Positions 17,791 to 27,209 of a DNA stretch of 64,000 nucleotides are shown here, piece by piece (position 1 is the stretch's first letter; the number at the start of each line of letters is the position of its first letter). The stretch spans positions 434,001 through 498,000 of the forward strand of contig JAEZOB010000009.1 in assembly GCA_023414355.1 (NCBI GenBank), given 5' to 3'. The translations under genes were made by a program, and so were the position numbers. The notes under the pieces were generated by a model that was not told the DNA's origin, made no database searches, and saw only the letters and a list, made by a program, of their open reading frames with translations. The DNA is from Bacillota bacterium. GTDB taxonomy: Bacteria; Bacillota; Clostridia; Lachnospirales; Lachnospiraceae.

Positions 17791-18297
17791 TCATTTGTTC
17801 GGGCAGTTATTAAATAATGTGCTGAACATGGTTGCATGCCCTTGCTCATCCACCATGATCATATAGAAAGTATTGATGATAACCTGGTCCATCGTGGATA
17901 GCTGAACATTACGGTAAAATTCAACAGCCTCCAATTCATTGACCAAAGCCTTTAGAAGTCCTTCCTTGTAACAGGGATAGCAGGTCGGAGTAACACAATA
18001 CTTTGGTTCGCAATCTGTATAATAGACATATAACTTCGTAAAAATCTGTAGGTGATTAAGCTCATCGTCATAAGCATGCTGGATAAACTCGCAGTGGAGT
18101 TTATTTGGTGCTTCTTTTAAGAGATGACGATAAAAATCAGCTGCATTTGCTTCATCTTCTATCGCTTTATGAATGTAATGGAGAATCTGATCAAAGGATT
18201 TAGGACCTTTTAAAGGCAAGCTAGGTATTTGTATATTGTTGCAGAATCTGCTGTCAAAACAATTTCTACACGTTTCTGTTGCTTGATATTGAAACAT
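17791..18297 (-). CDS. Ferritin-like domain protein
   Basis: 168 aa. Four-helix-bundle pattern with di-iron ligands in two repeats: AIEDEANAADFY with DDELNHLQIF, and NELEAVEFYR with VDEQGHATMF (two ExxH motifs). It resembles rubrerythrin/ferritin-like domains such as spore-associated CotJC-type or YhjR-like proteins. The N-terminal 20 residues carry CRNCFDSRFC and a mid-protein CEPKYCVTPTCYPC cluster, which could bind metal or form disulfides. GGGAGG lies 8 bp upstream of ATG 18297. Role not proven; oxidative stress or spore coat are candidates. Confidence 0.8.
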   Translation of the reverse strand: MFQYQATETCRNCFDSRFCNNIQIPSLPLKGPKSFDQILHYIHKAIEDEANAADFYRHLLKEAPNKLHCEFIQHAYDDELNHLQIFTKLYVYYTDCEPKYCVTPTCYPCYKEGLLKALVNELEAVEFYRNVQLSTMDQVIINTFYMIMVDEQGHATMFSTLFNNCPNK

Positions 18298-18534
18298 CGT
18301 TATAACCTCCCGATGATTATGAATATAGAATGCTTTTATAATAATTTATGTAAAGGGAGAGATATCCGTGCTGCTTTAGATCGAATTCACAGTAAAATTG
18401 TCACTTTATGCATTAGAAATATAGCATGTAATTCTGCGAGATGATATAAACTCTTTTCTTTACAGGTAACAATAGGTTTGCTATGATTAGGTTAAGAAAG
18501 AAGAGAAGCATGGGTAAGGAAATGGGGTGAAGAG

Positions 18535-19740
18535 TTGGAGAAGGTAATCTTTCATGTGGATGTCAATTCAGCCTTTTTAAGCTGGGAAGCGGTCTACCGA
18601 CTGCAGCAGGGAGATACACTGGACCTAAGGGAGATACCGTCTGCAGTAGCAGGTGATAAGAACAAACGTCACGGTATCATATTGGCAAAATCAACACTAG
18701 CTAAGCAATATGGTGTTCAGACCGGGGAACCAATCGTGGATGCTTTAAAAAAGTGCCCGAATTTGATGTTGGTTCCGCCGCATCATGGCTTGTATGAGGA
18801 ATACTCCAAAGCCTTCACCGATATTCTGAATGAATTTTCTCCCTGTGTGGAGAAGTGCTCCATCGATGAAGCTTACTGTGATATGACAGGAATGTCAACC
18901 TTGTTCGGACCACCAATTGAGGCAGCCCATAAAATCAAGGACAGAGTTAAGAATGAGCTGGGGTTCACAGTGAATGTAGGTATTTCCTGCAATAAGCTAT
19001 TAGCTAAGATGGCATCTGATTTTAGGAAGCCCGATTTGGTACATACACTCTATCCCTCTGAGATTCCCGACAAGATGTGGGTGCTCCCTGTGGGGGAGCT
19101 TTTCTTTGTTGGTAAATCTACAGTAAAGAAGTTGAATACCCTTGGTATCTATACGATCGGTGAGCTCGCGAAGACTGATGTCGAGATTTTGAAAGCTCAC
19201 TTAAAGAAGCATGGTGAAGTGATACACAGCTTTGCCAATGGAAGAGATACCTCTGTCATCTCCCAGGAGGAGGCAAAGAATAAGGGATATGGTAATTCAA
19301 CAACCATTTCCTTTGATGTTGAGGAGGAGTCCACAGCAAAAATGATTCTGCTTTCTCTTGCCGAGACAGTGGCAGCCAGATTACGCAGGGACGGGATGAT
19401 GGCAAATGTGGTTTCTGTCAGTCTCGTGGATTTTGAATTCCGAAACAGCTCACATCAGATGACACTGTTAAGTCCGACTCATAATTCGAGTGAGCTTCAT
19501 AGGGCGGTCTGCAATTTGTTTGATGAGCTCTGGGATGGAACACCAATTCGAAACCTTGGGATACAGACCAGTAAGGTAGTCTCTGAGGATGCGGAGCGCC
19601 AGATGAATTTGTTTGGCTTTGAGACGGATGAGAAACGGGAGAAGCTGGATCAGGCCATCGATAAAATCCGTGGCAGGTACGGTAGCACTTCAATTCAGAG
19701 GGCCAGTCTGGTGAAAAAGCAGACGGATCATAAGAAATAG
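18535..19740 (+). CDS. dinB: DNA polymerase IV (Y-family translesion polymerase)
   Basis: 401 aa. Y-family signatures: HVDVNSAFLSW at the N-terminus, catalytic CSIDEAY (S109-E112), KMASDFRKPD and the little-finger domain. Near the C-terminus RQMNLFGF is a QxxLF-type beta-clamp-binding motif. The start is TTG 18535, giving the family N-terminus (MEKVIFHVDVN); GGGGTG lies upstream. Performs error-prone bypass synthesis at stalled forks. No obvious LexA/SOS box was recognised upstream. The preceding 237 bp show no other gene. Confidence 0.95.
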   Translation: MEKVIFHVDVNSAFLSWEAVYRLQQGDTLDLREIPSAVAGDKNKRHGIILAKSTLAKQYGVQTGEPIVDALKKCPNLMLVPPHHGLYEEYSKAFTDILNEFSPCVEKCSIDEAYCDMTGMSTLFGPPIEAAHKIKDRVKNELGFTVNVGISCNKLLAKMASDFRKPDLVHTLYPSEIPDKMWVLPVGELFFVGKSTVKKLNTLGIYTIGELAKTDVEILKAHLKKHGEVIHSFANGRDTSVISQEEAKNKGYGNSTTISFDVEEESTAKMILLSLAETVAARLRRDGMMANVVSVSLVDFEFRNSSHQMTLLSPTHNSSELHRAVCNLFDELWDGTPIRNLGIQTSKVVSEDAERQMNLFGFETDEKREKLDQAIDKIRGRYGSTSIQRASLVKKQTDHKK

Positions 19741-19888
19741 AGCAGATGCTTGTCAATATTTTGTCTTTAACTTATATGGAAATATATGGTGGACTGAGGT
19801 ATAATGGATCGTACCATAACAATCAAGGGCAAAAAGGAAGGATGAGCCCTACCTTAGGTCAGTAGTGAATAGAAGGAGAAGACAGAAA

Positions 19889-20326
19889 ATGAAATCGGTG
19901 GTATTATGCGTTTGCTTTATGCTGTGCATATACTTACCAAGGATGGAGGAGCTTCCGGGGGCACTGGGTCAGTTTTATTCAGGAGAGGAGCCGCCAGGCT
20001 GTGCTTTGCGGGAAGAGGAACAGGCAGAGATAACAATACGGCAGGAGTTCTCTTATACTCCTATGGAAGCGCTTACTTTCATAAAAGAGAAATATGCTGC
20101 AAATTTTATGATTCAGAAGACAGATCAAGAGGGCTATTACTATTATAAGCATCCCGATATGGAGTATTATCTGGTTTATGAGGGAGAAGGAGCGACTGAG
20201 GACGAGTATATCATTCATCTATATGAATATGTCTCAGACGATCCAAGCGAGAACACCGGTCACACAGTAACCTACGGTTGGTATCGGATTGACAGGAAAA
20301 CCGGAGTAATCACGGAGGAGGAGTAA
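19889..20326 (+). CDS. Exported or membrane-anchored hypothetical protein
   Basis: 145 aa. A hydrophobic N-terminus (KSVVLCVCFMLCIYLP) acts as signal or anchor, followed by an acidic domain rich in Tyr (GYYYYKHPDMEYYLVYEGEG; HLYEYVSDD; TYGWYRIDRKTGVITEEE). The TYGWYRIDRKTG ending resembles small secreted Firmicute proteins in which a beta-strand ends with a Y-x-V/I-D-xxTG motif, but I cannot name the family. ATG 19889 has AAGGAG at 19873-19878; a GTG at 19865 precedes that SD. It sits between dinB and the ybaK-like gene and may share their transcript. Confidence 0.7.
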   Translation: MKSVVLCVCFMLCIYLPRMEELPGALGQFYSGEEPPGCALREEEQAEITIRQEFSYTPMEALTFIKEKYAANFMIQKTDQEGYYYYKHPDMEYYLVYEGEGATEDEYIIHLYEYVSDDPSENTGHTVTYGWYRIDRKTGVITEEE

Positions 20327-20458
20327 TTACAAAAGTACTTATGGTGCTTTTCAGACAGGATATATCGATTTGCAGGTTTACTTGGTATGACGATATATTG
20401 GATCTGTAAAATCCAAGGTATCTTTTGCTGTTATATACATTGGAGAATGGAGATTAGG

Positions 20459-20953
20459 ATGGAACAAAAGGAAAAGGTTTATAAAGAACTGGACAGGTTG
20501 GGGATTAATTATCAGGTGATGGAACATCCGGCTGTCTATACGATTAACGAGATGGAGGCCTTGGAGATATTTTTGGACAATCCATGGATTGTGAAAAATC
20601 TGTTTTTACGGGATGCGAGCGGAAGAAGACATTTTCTGGTGACACTGGATATGAATAAACGGGTGGATTTAAAAGAACTTCGACAGCAGCTCGGGACCAG
20701 CGGTTTGAGCTTTGCCTCCGAGGAGCGACTGATGAAATATCTCGAATTAACCAAAGGCTCAGTAACCCCGCTGGGTATTCTGAATGATGGAGAGCTGGCA
20801 GTTGAGGTAGTTTTTGACAGCTCATTGGTAGGAAGAGACAGAATCGGAATTCATCCTAATGATAATACGGCAACGGTCATGCTTCGTTATGAGGATCTGG
20901 AAAAGATCATAAGGGAGCATGGCAATCCTATTCATATCATTGATATATCGTAG
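20459..20953 (+). CDS. YbaK/ProX-type aminoacyl-tRNA deacylase
   Basis: 164 aa single-domain editing enzyme that hydrolyses mischarged tRNA-Pro (Ala- or Cys-tRNA-Pro; family knowledge). Seen: VMEHPAVYTINEMEAL, the IVKNLFLRDASGRRHFLVTL strand with the conserved Lys, ASEERLMKYLELTKGSVTPLG and DSSLVGRDRIGIHPNDNTATV, which match the PrdX/ProX group. GGAG (20449-20452) lies six bases before ATG 20459; the frame extends upstream but without an RBS. Converges on the MATE gene with only 2 bp between stops. Confidence 0.9.
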   Translation: MEQKEKVYKELDRLGINYQVMEHPAVYTINEMEALEIFLDNPWIVKNLFLRDASGRRHFLVTLDMNKRVDLKELRQQLGTSGLSFASEERLMKYLELTKGSVTPLGILNDGELAVEVVFDSSLVGRDRIGIHPNDNTATVMLRYEDLEKIIREHGNPIHIIDIS

Positions 20954-20955
20954 CT

Positions 20956-22356
20956 TTATAAAGATATAGTAGTCCATCTGCCGCCGGAGAAGCGGATATA
21001 ACTTGCCAGAAAGCGAAAGCTCTGATCGATCAGAAGGGAGATCCAGGCACCATAGAGGCCGAAGCCTGCCGGAAAGCATAAAAACCAGGTTAATAGGGGT
21101 CGAATAAATGCCACACTAATTAGCGAGATCGTTGCGACATAGGCAGTATCTCCTGCACCGCGCAGACAGCCGTTTAGTACCACCTGTGATGTCTGTAGAT
21201 GAGTTCCCAGTGCTGCCAGTATCATGATGTTAGCACCTAGCGTTATTATTGCCGTGTCAGTGGTAAACAGTGAGACAAGAAAGCTTCTTCCGAAGAAGAA
21301 TACTAAAAATATAACACAGGATATCATAAATGCAAGGCGTTGACCGGTTTTTCCATAAATCATGGATAAATCCGGTCTTTTTGCACCCAGATTCTGACCG
21401 ACCAAAGCGGAGGCTGCGACAGAAAGACCGTCTCCAAAGCAGAAGGAGAGTGTCAGAATATTCATGCAGATGACATGGGTAGCGTAAGGAGTGGTTCCGA
21501 GTCGTGCGACGATAGCTGCGTAGGCTAGAAAGCCAATGCGCATAAAGACCTGCTCTATAAAAGCACTGCTGCTGACTTTAAAAATCGGATTGAGTGTATC
21601 CCTCCGAAGTCTCCAGCCTGCTTTATAATGAAAGTTCAGATAGCCGCTTTTACGAAGAAGGGTGGAGGTTGAGATACAGAAGGCTGCGATGGCACCCATC
21701 AAGGTTGCGATTGCGGCACCTTTTACCTCTAGACGCGGGAAGATACCAATACCATTAATCAGCAGGAAATCAAAGGTAATGTTGATCAAATTACTGATTA
21801 CATTACTCCACATGGATATCTTTGTCTTACCGCAGCCTCGCTGAGCGGCATTGATAGTAAGATTCAAGGCTTGAAAGGGAATACTGAACATGAGAATATG
21901 AAAGTAATCTACGGCATCCTTCAGATAAGAGGCATCAGCACCGGATAGCAGAAGAACCGGTTTTGCAAACTGATAACCCAGCAGGGCCATAAGAACAGAA
22001 GAGATGGAGCTGATCAGAATACCGGTTCTAACGGTACGATTTGCAGCCTTTTGATCCTGTTGCCCTTTCCTGCGGGCAGTGACCGCAGTGATTCCTGTAT
22101 TCAGGGAAAAGATTACCGCGAGAAGGACAAGTCTCGGTTGATTGGTGATGCCGACCGCCGCGATGGCTCCTTTGCCCAGGGTACCGACCATGATGGTATC
22201 GATTACACTGATTAAGCCTACGAGTAGAGCCTCTAGCGCGGAAGGCCACGCGATTTTATAGAAGTTAGAATAAACCGTGCGGGAGGAGGGTAACTCACTG
22301 ATGATCTGATTGCTCTTCAGCATACTATTCACAGAGAAAAATTTGGTCAGCCGCAA
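20956..22356 (-). CDS. MATE family multidrug/cation antiporter
   Basis: 466 aa with 12 hydrophobic segments in two similar halves. MATE features: IAWPSALEALLVGLISVIDTIMVG at helix 1, followed by GKGAIAAVGITNQ, and a FxxPFQALNLTINAAQRGCGKTKISM loop. Exchanges Na+ or H+ for organic cations (family knowledge). The start is taken as TTG 22356 with AAAGGTG upstream; ATG 22323 is possible but lacks an RBS. Convergent with the ybaK-like gene and divergent from deoD. Confidence 0.92.
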   Translation of the reverse strand: MRLTKFFSVNSMLKSNQIISELPSSRTVYSNFYKIAWPSALEALLVGLISVIDTIMVGTLGKGAIAAVGITNQPRLVLLAVIFSLNTGITAVTARRKGQQDQKAANRTVRTGILISSISSVLMALLGYQFAKPVLLLSGADASYLKDAVDYFHILMFSIPFQALNLTINAAQRGCGKTKISMWSNVISNLINITFDFLLINGIGIFPRLEVKGAAIATLMGAIAAFCISTSTLLRKSGYLNFHYKAGWRLRRDTLNPIFKVSSSAFIEQVFMRIGFLAYAAIVARLGTTPYATHVICMNILTLSFCFGDGLSVAASALVGQNLGAKRPDLSMIYGKTGQRLAFMISCVIFLVFFFGRSFLVSLFTTDTAIITLGANIMILAALGTHLQTSQVVLNGCLRGAGDTAYVATISLISVAFIRPLLTWFLCFPAGFGLYGAWISLLIDQSFRFLASYIRFSGGRWTTISL

Positions 22357-22590
22357 TTACTTCAGCACCTTTCGTAAAGAGTTATGATTGTGATTATAAC
22401 ACTTTTCAAATTGAAATCAACGAAAAAGGGGGTTTTTGCAATTCTTTCGCATAGATTCGTCAAACAGATGCATGATAAGAATATGTTGTCAAGGACTTAT
22501 GAGATTGTTATTTTTCTAAAAATATGATACCATATAAGTTACCAAAAGAATAAGAATTAACCATATATACCATAAAAGGAGGAAAATATT

Positions 22591-23298
22591 ATGAATATTC
22601 CAACCCCTCATAATGGAGCAAAAGCGGGTGATATCGCAAAGACCGTCCTGATGCCCGGGGATCCGCTCAGAGCTAAATTTATAGCGGACACTTATCTGGA
22701 GGATGTAGTTTGCTTTAATACGGTAAGAAATATGTTAGGCTATACCGGTACGTATCAAGGCAAGCGGGTTTCCGTCATGGGTGGAGGCATGGGTATGCCT
22801 TCTATCGGAATTTATTCCTATGAATTATATCATTTTTACGATGTTGACAGCATTATCCGTATCGGTTCTGCAGGCGGTATTGCAGAGAACATTAAATTGA
22901 GAGATATTGTAATCGGTATGGGTGCTTCCACGAATTCTAACTTTGCAGCTCAGTATCAGCTGCCGGGGACTTATGCTCCGATTGCTGACTTTGATCTGAT
23001 GAGAAGAGCAGTGGAAGCTGCAGAGAAGATGAACATTAAGACGGTAGTTGGAAATGTTCTTTCCTCCGACACCTTCTATGATGACAATAAGGACGCTAAC
23101 TCCTTATGGCGCAAGATGAATATTCTTTGTGTAGAAATGGAAGCAGCGGCATTATATATGAATGCTGCAAGAGCCGGAAAGAAAGCGCTTGCCATTTTGA
23201 CAATCTCCGATCATGTATTCACCGGGGAGTCCTTATCAGCAGAGGATAGACAACTTACCTTCCGTGATATGATGGAAATCGCCCTTGAACTCGCATAA
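22591..23298 (+). CDS. deoD: Purine-nucleoside phosphorylase, DeoD type
   Basis: 235 aa, the usual length for the hexameric low-molecular-weight PNP. MNIPTPHNGAKAGDIAKTVL, VLMPGDPLRAKFIA, GGGMGMPSIGIYSYELY, IRIGSAGGI, EMEAAALY and SDHVFTGE are family motifs, including the catalytic Asp of SDH. Phosphorolyses purine (deoxy)nucleosides to base and pentose-1-phosphate. AGGAGG is 8 bp before ATG. First gene of deoD-deoC-cdd, a deoxynucleoside salvage operon. Confidence 0.96.
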   Translation: MNIPTPHNGAKAGDIAKTVLMPGDPLRAKFIADTYLEDVVCFNTVRNMLGYTGTYQGKRVSVMGGGMGMPSIGIYSYELYHFYDVDSIIRIGSAGGIAENIKLRDIVIGMGASTNSNFAAQYQLPGTYAPIADFDLMRRAVEAAEKMNIKTVVGNVLSSDTFYDDNKDANSLWRKMNILCVEMEAAALYMNAARAGKKALAILTISDHVFTGESLSAEDRQLTFRDMMEIALELA

Positions 23299-23319
23299 TT
23301 TAGGAAAGGATTGGATAAG

Positions 23320-23985
23320 ATGGATAAAAAATTAATATTTGAGAAGGTTGACCATACATTATTAACACAGACAGCTACCTGGGAGGAGATCAAAGAGATT
23401 TGTGATGATGCCATGACCTACGGTGTGGCTTCTGTCTGCATCCCTCCGTCCTATGTAAAGCAGGTAAAGGATTACGTACAGGATAAGATGGCTGTCTGTA
23501 CCGTCATCGGTTTTCCGAACGGATACAATTCAACAGCAGTCAAGGTGTTCGAGACTAAGGATGCCATCGAAAGTGGTGCAGATGAGATTGATATGGTAAT
23601 CAATCTCGGTATGCTGAAGGACAAGAGATACAGCGAACTGCTGGAAGAGATCAAGCAGCTGAAAGCAGCCTGCGGTAAGCATATTCTGAAGGTAATCATA
23701 GAAACCTGTTTGCTGACAGAGGAAGAAAAGATCAAGATGTGCGAGATTGTAACCGAAGCCGGTGCTGACTTCATCAAGACCTCAACCGGTTTTTCTAAAT
23801 CAGGTGCTACCTTTGACGATGTTGCCTTGTTTGCCAAGCATGTCGGAAAAGAGGTTAGGATTAAGGCGGCAGGGGGAATTGCCTCCTTCGATGATGCTGA
23901 GAAATTCATCGAATTGGGTGCATCCCGCCTTGGTACCAGCCGAATCGTAAAGTTGGCTAAGAACCAGACAGGATCAGGTTATTAA
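23320..23985 (+). CDS. deoC: Deoxyribose-phosphate aldolase
   Basis: 221 aa class I aldolase cleaving 2-deoxyribose-5-phosphate to glyceraldehyde-3-phosphate and acetaldehyde. Motifs DHTLL, the lysine of LKVIIETCLL, Schiff-base lysine in FIKTSTGF and VRIKAAGGI are present. ATG 23320 follows AAAGGA with 9-nt spacing; the upstream TTG abuts the SD and is rejected. Gap to deoD is 21 bp. Uses the pentose released by DeoD after phosphopentomutase, which is not in the window. Confidence 0.96.
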   Translation: MDKKLIFEKVDHTLLTQTATWEEIKEICDDAMTYGVASVCIPPSYVKQVKDYVQDKMAVCTVIGFPNGYNSTAVKVFETKDAIESGADEIDMVINLGMLKDKRYSELLEEIKQLKAACGKHILKVIIETCLLTEEEKIKMCEIVTEAGADFIKTSTGFSKSGATFDDVALFAKHVGKEVRIKAAGGIASFDDAEKFIELGASRLGTSRIVKLAKNQTGSGY

Positions 23986-24029
23986 TAACGATATGATCAG
24001 TAATGAATGTCAAACAGGGAGGTTTTGTT

Positions 24030-24533
24030 ATGCAGGAGAATCAACAGCAGGATAACGAAATAAAGAACAGCCTTGTACTCAGAGAAAAAGGAGAATTGCT
24101 TGCCAAACAGGAAATCGTAAGCCGCTCGGTTGCGAAGCTTTTGATCAGGGATGCGATCGATGCCATGAAGATGGCCTATGCGCCTTATTCCCACCACTGT
24201 GTCGGAGCAGCACTTCTCACAAAGCAGCAGAAGATCTATAAAGGCTGTAATATAGAGAATGCTTCCTATTCCCCCACGAACTGTGCGGAAAGAACCGCAT
24301 TCTTTAAAGCAGTCAGCGAAGGGGATACAGAATTTTCTGCAATCGCGATAGTCGGAGGCAAAGATGGGGTACTCAAAGACTTTTGTTCTCCCTGCGGTGT
24401 TTGCCGGCAGGTAATGAGAGAATTTGTAGATCCAAAAAGCTTTCTGGTAATTCTGGCAAGGTCGGAAGAGGATTATCTCGTATTTTTCCTCGAAGAGCTT
24501 CTTCCTTTAAGCTTTGGACCCGGAAATTTATAA
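24030..24533 (+). CDS. cdd: Cytidine deaminase
   Basis: 167 aa. Zinc and catalytic motifs NIENASY, NCAERTAFFKA (Cys and catalytic Glu) and PCGVCRQVM are intact. Deaminates (deoxy)cytidine to (deoxy)uridine. The protein is about 30 residues longer at the N-terminus than the usual 130-aa form, with a charged leader (MQENQQQDNEIKN). GGGAGG is 7 bp before ATG 24030; an in-frame ATG at 24003 precedes that SD. Last gene of the salvage operon; terminator at 24548-24588. Confidence 0.94.
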   Translation: MQENQQQDNEIKNSLVLREKGELLAKQEIVSRSVAKLLIRDAIDAMKMAYAPYSHHCVGAALLTKQQKIYKGCNIENASYSPTNCAERTAFFKAVSEGDTEFSAIAIVGGKDGVLKDFCSPCGVCRQVMREFVDPKSFLVILARSEEDYLVFFLEELLPLSFGPGNL

Positions 24534-24547
24534 GCAAAATCAAATCG

Positions 24548-24588
24548 AAGCTCCTCTGACTTCCACGTGAAGCCGGTGGAGCTTTTTG
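24548..24588 (+). terminator. Terminator of deoD-deoC-cdd
   Basis: AAGCTCC (24548-24554) pairs with GGAGCTT (24578-24584), with a further inner CTTC/GAAG pairing, followed by T5. Confidence 0.8.
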
Positions 24589-24654
24589 CTTCCTGAATTA
24601 TGTCGCTTTTCAAGAGGATACCTATCAAGGTCATGGTGGTTGTAATTGTAGCAC

Positions 24655-24684
24655 TTGCGATATAGAACAGTATAGTATTATAAT
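24655..24684 (+). promoter_or_regulatory. Putative glyA promoter
   Basis: TTGCGA (24655-24660), 18-bp spacer, TATAAT (24679-24684). It leaves a leader of about 125 nt before glyA in which I see no recognisable riboswitch. Confidence 0.55.
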
Positions 24685-24817
24685 CTAACGGAATAATAAT
24701 TATTAGATTTTGTTATGAATGAAAATGGCGATTTCAGGGGAAAGTCGCTTCCATATTGAAATTTATTGTGCTATACTTACGATATCTAAGCAGAAAACCG
24801 GAAAGGAATTGAAGAAG

Positions 24818-26056
24818 ATGTATTCATTCGATGATGTAAAAGCATTTGATCCTAAATTGGCAGAGGCGATGTCCTTGGAGATCGGAAGACAGAACAGTCA
24901 TATTGAGCTGATCGCGTCCGAGAACTTTGTCAGCAAAGCTGTGATGGCGGCCATGGGCAGTCAGTTAACCAATAAATATGCAGAGGGTTATCCCGGAAAG
25001 AGGTACTACGGCGGCTGCGAATATGTTGATCTGGCCGAGAATCTTGCAATTGAGAGAGCAAAGCAGTTATTTGGCTGTACCTATGCAAATGTTCAGCCCC
25101 ATTCGGGTGCCCAGGCAAATATGGCAGTATTTTTTGCATTACTTAAGCCCGGTGATACTGTTCTCGGTATGAATCTTGCTCATGGCGGACATCTGACACA
25201 CGGAAGCCCGGTTAATATGAGCGGCAGTTATTTTAACATTGTACCTTACGGTGTGAACGACCAAGGCTTTATTGATTATGATAATTTGAGAAAGATAGCT
25301 AAGGAAGCAAAGCCGAAGCTGATTATTGCCGGTGCCAGTGCTTATGCAAGAAAGATTGATTTTAAGATATTCAGGGAAATTGCGGATGAAGTTGATGCAT
25401 TTTTGATGGTTGATATGGCTCATATTGCAGGACTTGTAGCTGCAGGCTATCATGAGAGCCCGATACCGTATGCACATGTTACTACTACTACCACGCATAA
25501 GACCTTAAGAGGTCCGAGAGGCGGTATGATCTTGTCCAGCGCTGAGTTCGCTGAGGAGCACAAGCTCAACAAAGCAGTGTTCCCGGGAATTCAGGGTGGA
25601 CCACTGATGCATGTGATTGCGGCAAAGGCAGTTTGTTTCAAGGAAGCACTCGATCCAAGCTTCAAGGAATATGCAGGAAGAATTATTGAGAATGCACAGG
25701 CCCTTGCGAACGGCTTGATGAAGAGAGGCTTTAATCTTGTATCAGGAGGAACAGATAACCACCTGATGTTAGTAGATCTTCAGAATATGGGCGTTACCGG
25801 TAAAGATACAGAGAAGCTGTTGGATGCTGCCAACATCACCTGTAACAAGAACGCAGTTCCGAATGACCCTGCATCACCTTTTGTAACCAGCGGTATCCGT
25901 CTCGGAACTGCAGCTGTTACTACAAGAGGTATGAAGCCCGAGGATATGGATGTCATTGCAGAAGCAATTTATCTGCTGGTAAAGGATGTAGAAGCCAACA
26001 AGGCGAAGGCTATGGAGATGGTAAAGACCTTAACTGACCAGTATCCGTTATATTAA
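24818..26056 (+). CDS. glyA: Serine hydroxymethyltransferase
   Basis: 412 aa PLP enzyme interconverting serine and glycine with transfer of a one-carbon unit to tetrahydrofolate. Motifs: IELIASENFVS, NKYAEGYPGKRYYGGCE, QPHSGAQANMAV, TTTTHKTLRGPRGG with the PLP lysine, and the C-terminal GIRLGTAAVTTRG. ATG 24818 gives the family N-terminus; the frame is open to 24719 but without an SD. Supplies methylene-THF that the MTHFR and MetH genes at 51-56 kb could use. Confidence 0.97.
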   Translation: MYSFDDVKAFDPKLAEAMSLEIGRQNSHIELIASENFVSKAVMAAMGSQLTNKYAEGYPGKRYYGGCEYVDLAENLAIERAKQLFGCTYANVQPHSGAQANMAVFFALLKPGDTVLGMNLAHGGHLTHGSPVNMSGSYFNIVPYGVNDQGFIDYDNLRKIAKEAKPKLIIAGASAYARKIDFKIFREIADEVDAFLMVDMAHIAGLVAAGYHESPIPYAHVTTTTTHKTLRGPRGGMILSSAEFAEEHKLNKAVFPGIQGGPLMHVIAAKAVCFKEALDPSFKEYAGRIIENAQALANGLMKRGFNLVSGGTDNHLMLVDLQNMGVTGKDTEKLLDAANITCNKNAVPNDPASPFVTSGIRLGTAAVTTRGMKPEDMDVIAEAIYLLVKDVEANKAKAMEMVKTLTDQYPLY

Positions 26057-26092
26057 TTTAGCAGAATTATTCAATATGATTATAATTTTCTT

Positions 26093-26133
26093 AAGAAAGA
26101 GGATGTCAAAATATGACATCCTCTTTCTTGTTG
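26093..26133 (+). terminator. Terminator of glyA
   Basis: A perfect 16-bp stem (26093-26108/26114-26129) with loop AAATA; the 3' arm is T-rich. May also stop the minus-strand araC-type transcript. Confidence 0.88.
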
Positions 26134-26209
26134 CGCCCAAGTCGGGCAGGCTATAGCGGGATAGTATTACTATATGGTTTTTATAATCACAGGATGGAAT
26201 GACCCTGCA

Positions 26210-26962
26210 TTATAAATGAAAGCTTTGTCGGTAATAATTAGGAGCGACACCAAAATACTTCTTAAAGGAGTTACTGAAGTAAAACACATCCTTGAAGCCA
26301 ACGATTTCAGCAGTTTCACTGATCGTGTATTCTCCGGTACGCAGTAAGGCTGAGGCTTTATTCATTCGGACCTGTTTGATGAAATCACTGATGGTGATCC
26401 CTTCCATGCTTTTAAAAAGAGCTCCGCAGTAAACAGGACTCAAATGAACAAGCCCCGATAATTCCGCCATGGATAATTTCTGGTCGGAGTGCTCGATAAT
26501 ATGTCTTTTAATGATAGATACTGAAGTAGTATTCTGGTTGATTTCCCGTTCATAGACAAGTTTATGCAGAATTAGTGCAAACAGTCCCTGACATTTGAGT
26601 TGATAACCTTCTCTTTGCTGCAGCCACTCGTATTTCAATTCCTGAAACAGATAAGAAAACTGCTTCATATCACCATATGGTATGATTGTCGGAAGCTGAA
26701 GCGCTTCCTCTTCAGGAAGTATAAAATCTATGGCAACACAATTCATACCTTCGGTTGTCGCTGAACGTGTGGAACCGCGTCGAACAAAGACAACGTCACC
26801 GGCAGCTGCATGATATTTTACATCATTGATGAGATAATCGGCGCCACCCTGCAATATAAATACTAGACTATAGAAAAAATCCAGCGTATGCTTCTTAATC
26901 AACCAGGTGGGAGTGCATTCCTTTTGTACGAAGTAAAACATTTTTGGATGAAGGTCAGCCAT
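26210..26962 (-). CDS. AraC-family transcriptional regulator
   Basis: 250 aa. N-terminal cupin-like sensor (residues 10-90; DFFYSLVFILQGGADYLI, GDVVFVRRGS) and a C-terminal pair of helix-turn-helices (LSMAELSGLVHLSPVYCGALFKSMEG; YTISETAEIVGFKDVFYFSNSFKKYFGVAP), the second being the classic AraC signature. Divergent from the Gfo/Idh/MocA operon, so it probably controls that operon in response to a sugar or polyol (inference). AAAGGA is 8 bp before ATG 26962. Confidence 0.92.
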   Translation of the reverse strand: MADLHPKMFYFVQKECTPTWLIKKHTLDFFYSLVFILQGGADYLINDVKYHAAAGDVVFVRRGSTRSATTEGMNCVAIDFILPEEEALQLPTIIPYGDMKQFSYLFQELKYEWLQQREGYQLKCQGLFALILHKLVYEREINQNTTSVSIIKRHIIEHSDQKLSMAELSGLVHLSPVYCGALFKSMEGITISDFIKQVRMNKASALLRTGEYTISETAEIVGFKDVFYFSNSFKKYFGVAPNYYRQSFHL

Positions 26963-27011
26963 AAGCTTGTTCCTTTCTGTTGTATTAGGATTTGATTTGA
27001 ATTTTATAAAC

Positions 27012-27200
27012 TATAACATACTCATAGAAAACATACAATAAAAGACCTTTAATTATTATAAAAAAATGTTATTTCCTCTATGGAAGAACTCCTTTAGAAG
27101 CAATAAAATAATAGATGAGTCAAAGGTTTATTATCATAAATAATTATAAAACATTATAACATACTTCCTGAAGTATTTCAGGAAATACTTTATCTTAAGG
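27012..27200. promoter_or_regulatory. Divergent araC/oxidoreductase control region
   Basis: The 247-bp gap holds two direct copies of TATAACATACT (27012-27022 and 27165-27175), 153 bp apart, each toward one gene: candidate AraC-type operator pair. Immediately before the SD of the oxidoreductase are two overlapping hairpins, TTCCTGAA-GTAT-TTCAGGAA (27175-27194) and AAGTATTT-N4-AAATACTT (27181-27200), which cannot form together. Confidence 0.5.
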
Positions 27201-27209
27201 AGGCTTACT

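Noticed and set aside
24685..24817. Glycine or THF riboswitch before glyA
   Set aside because: The 130-nt AT-rich leader shows no matching conserved core or paired architecture that I can see.
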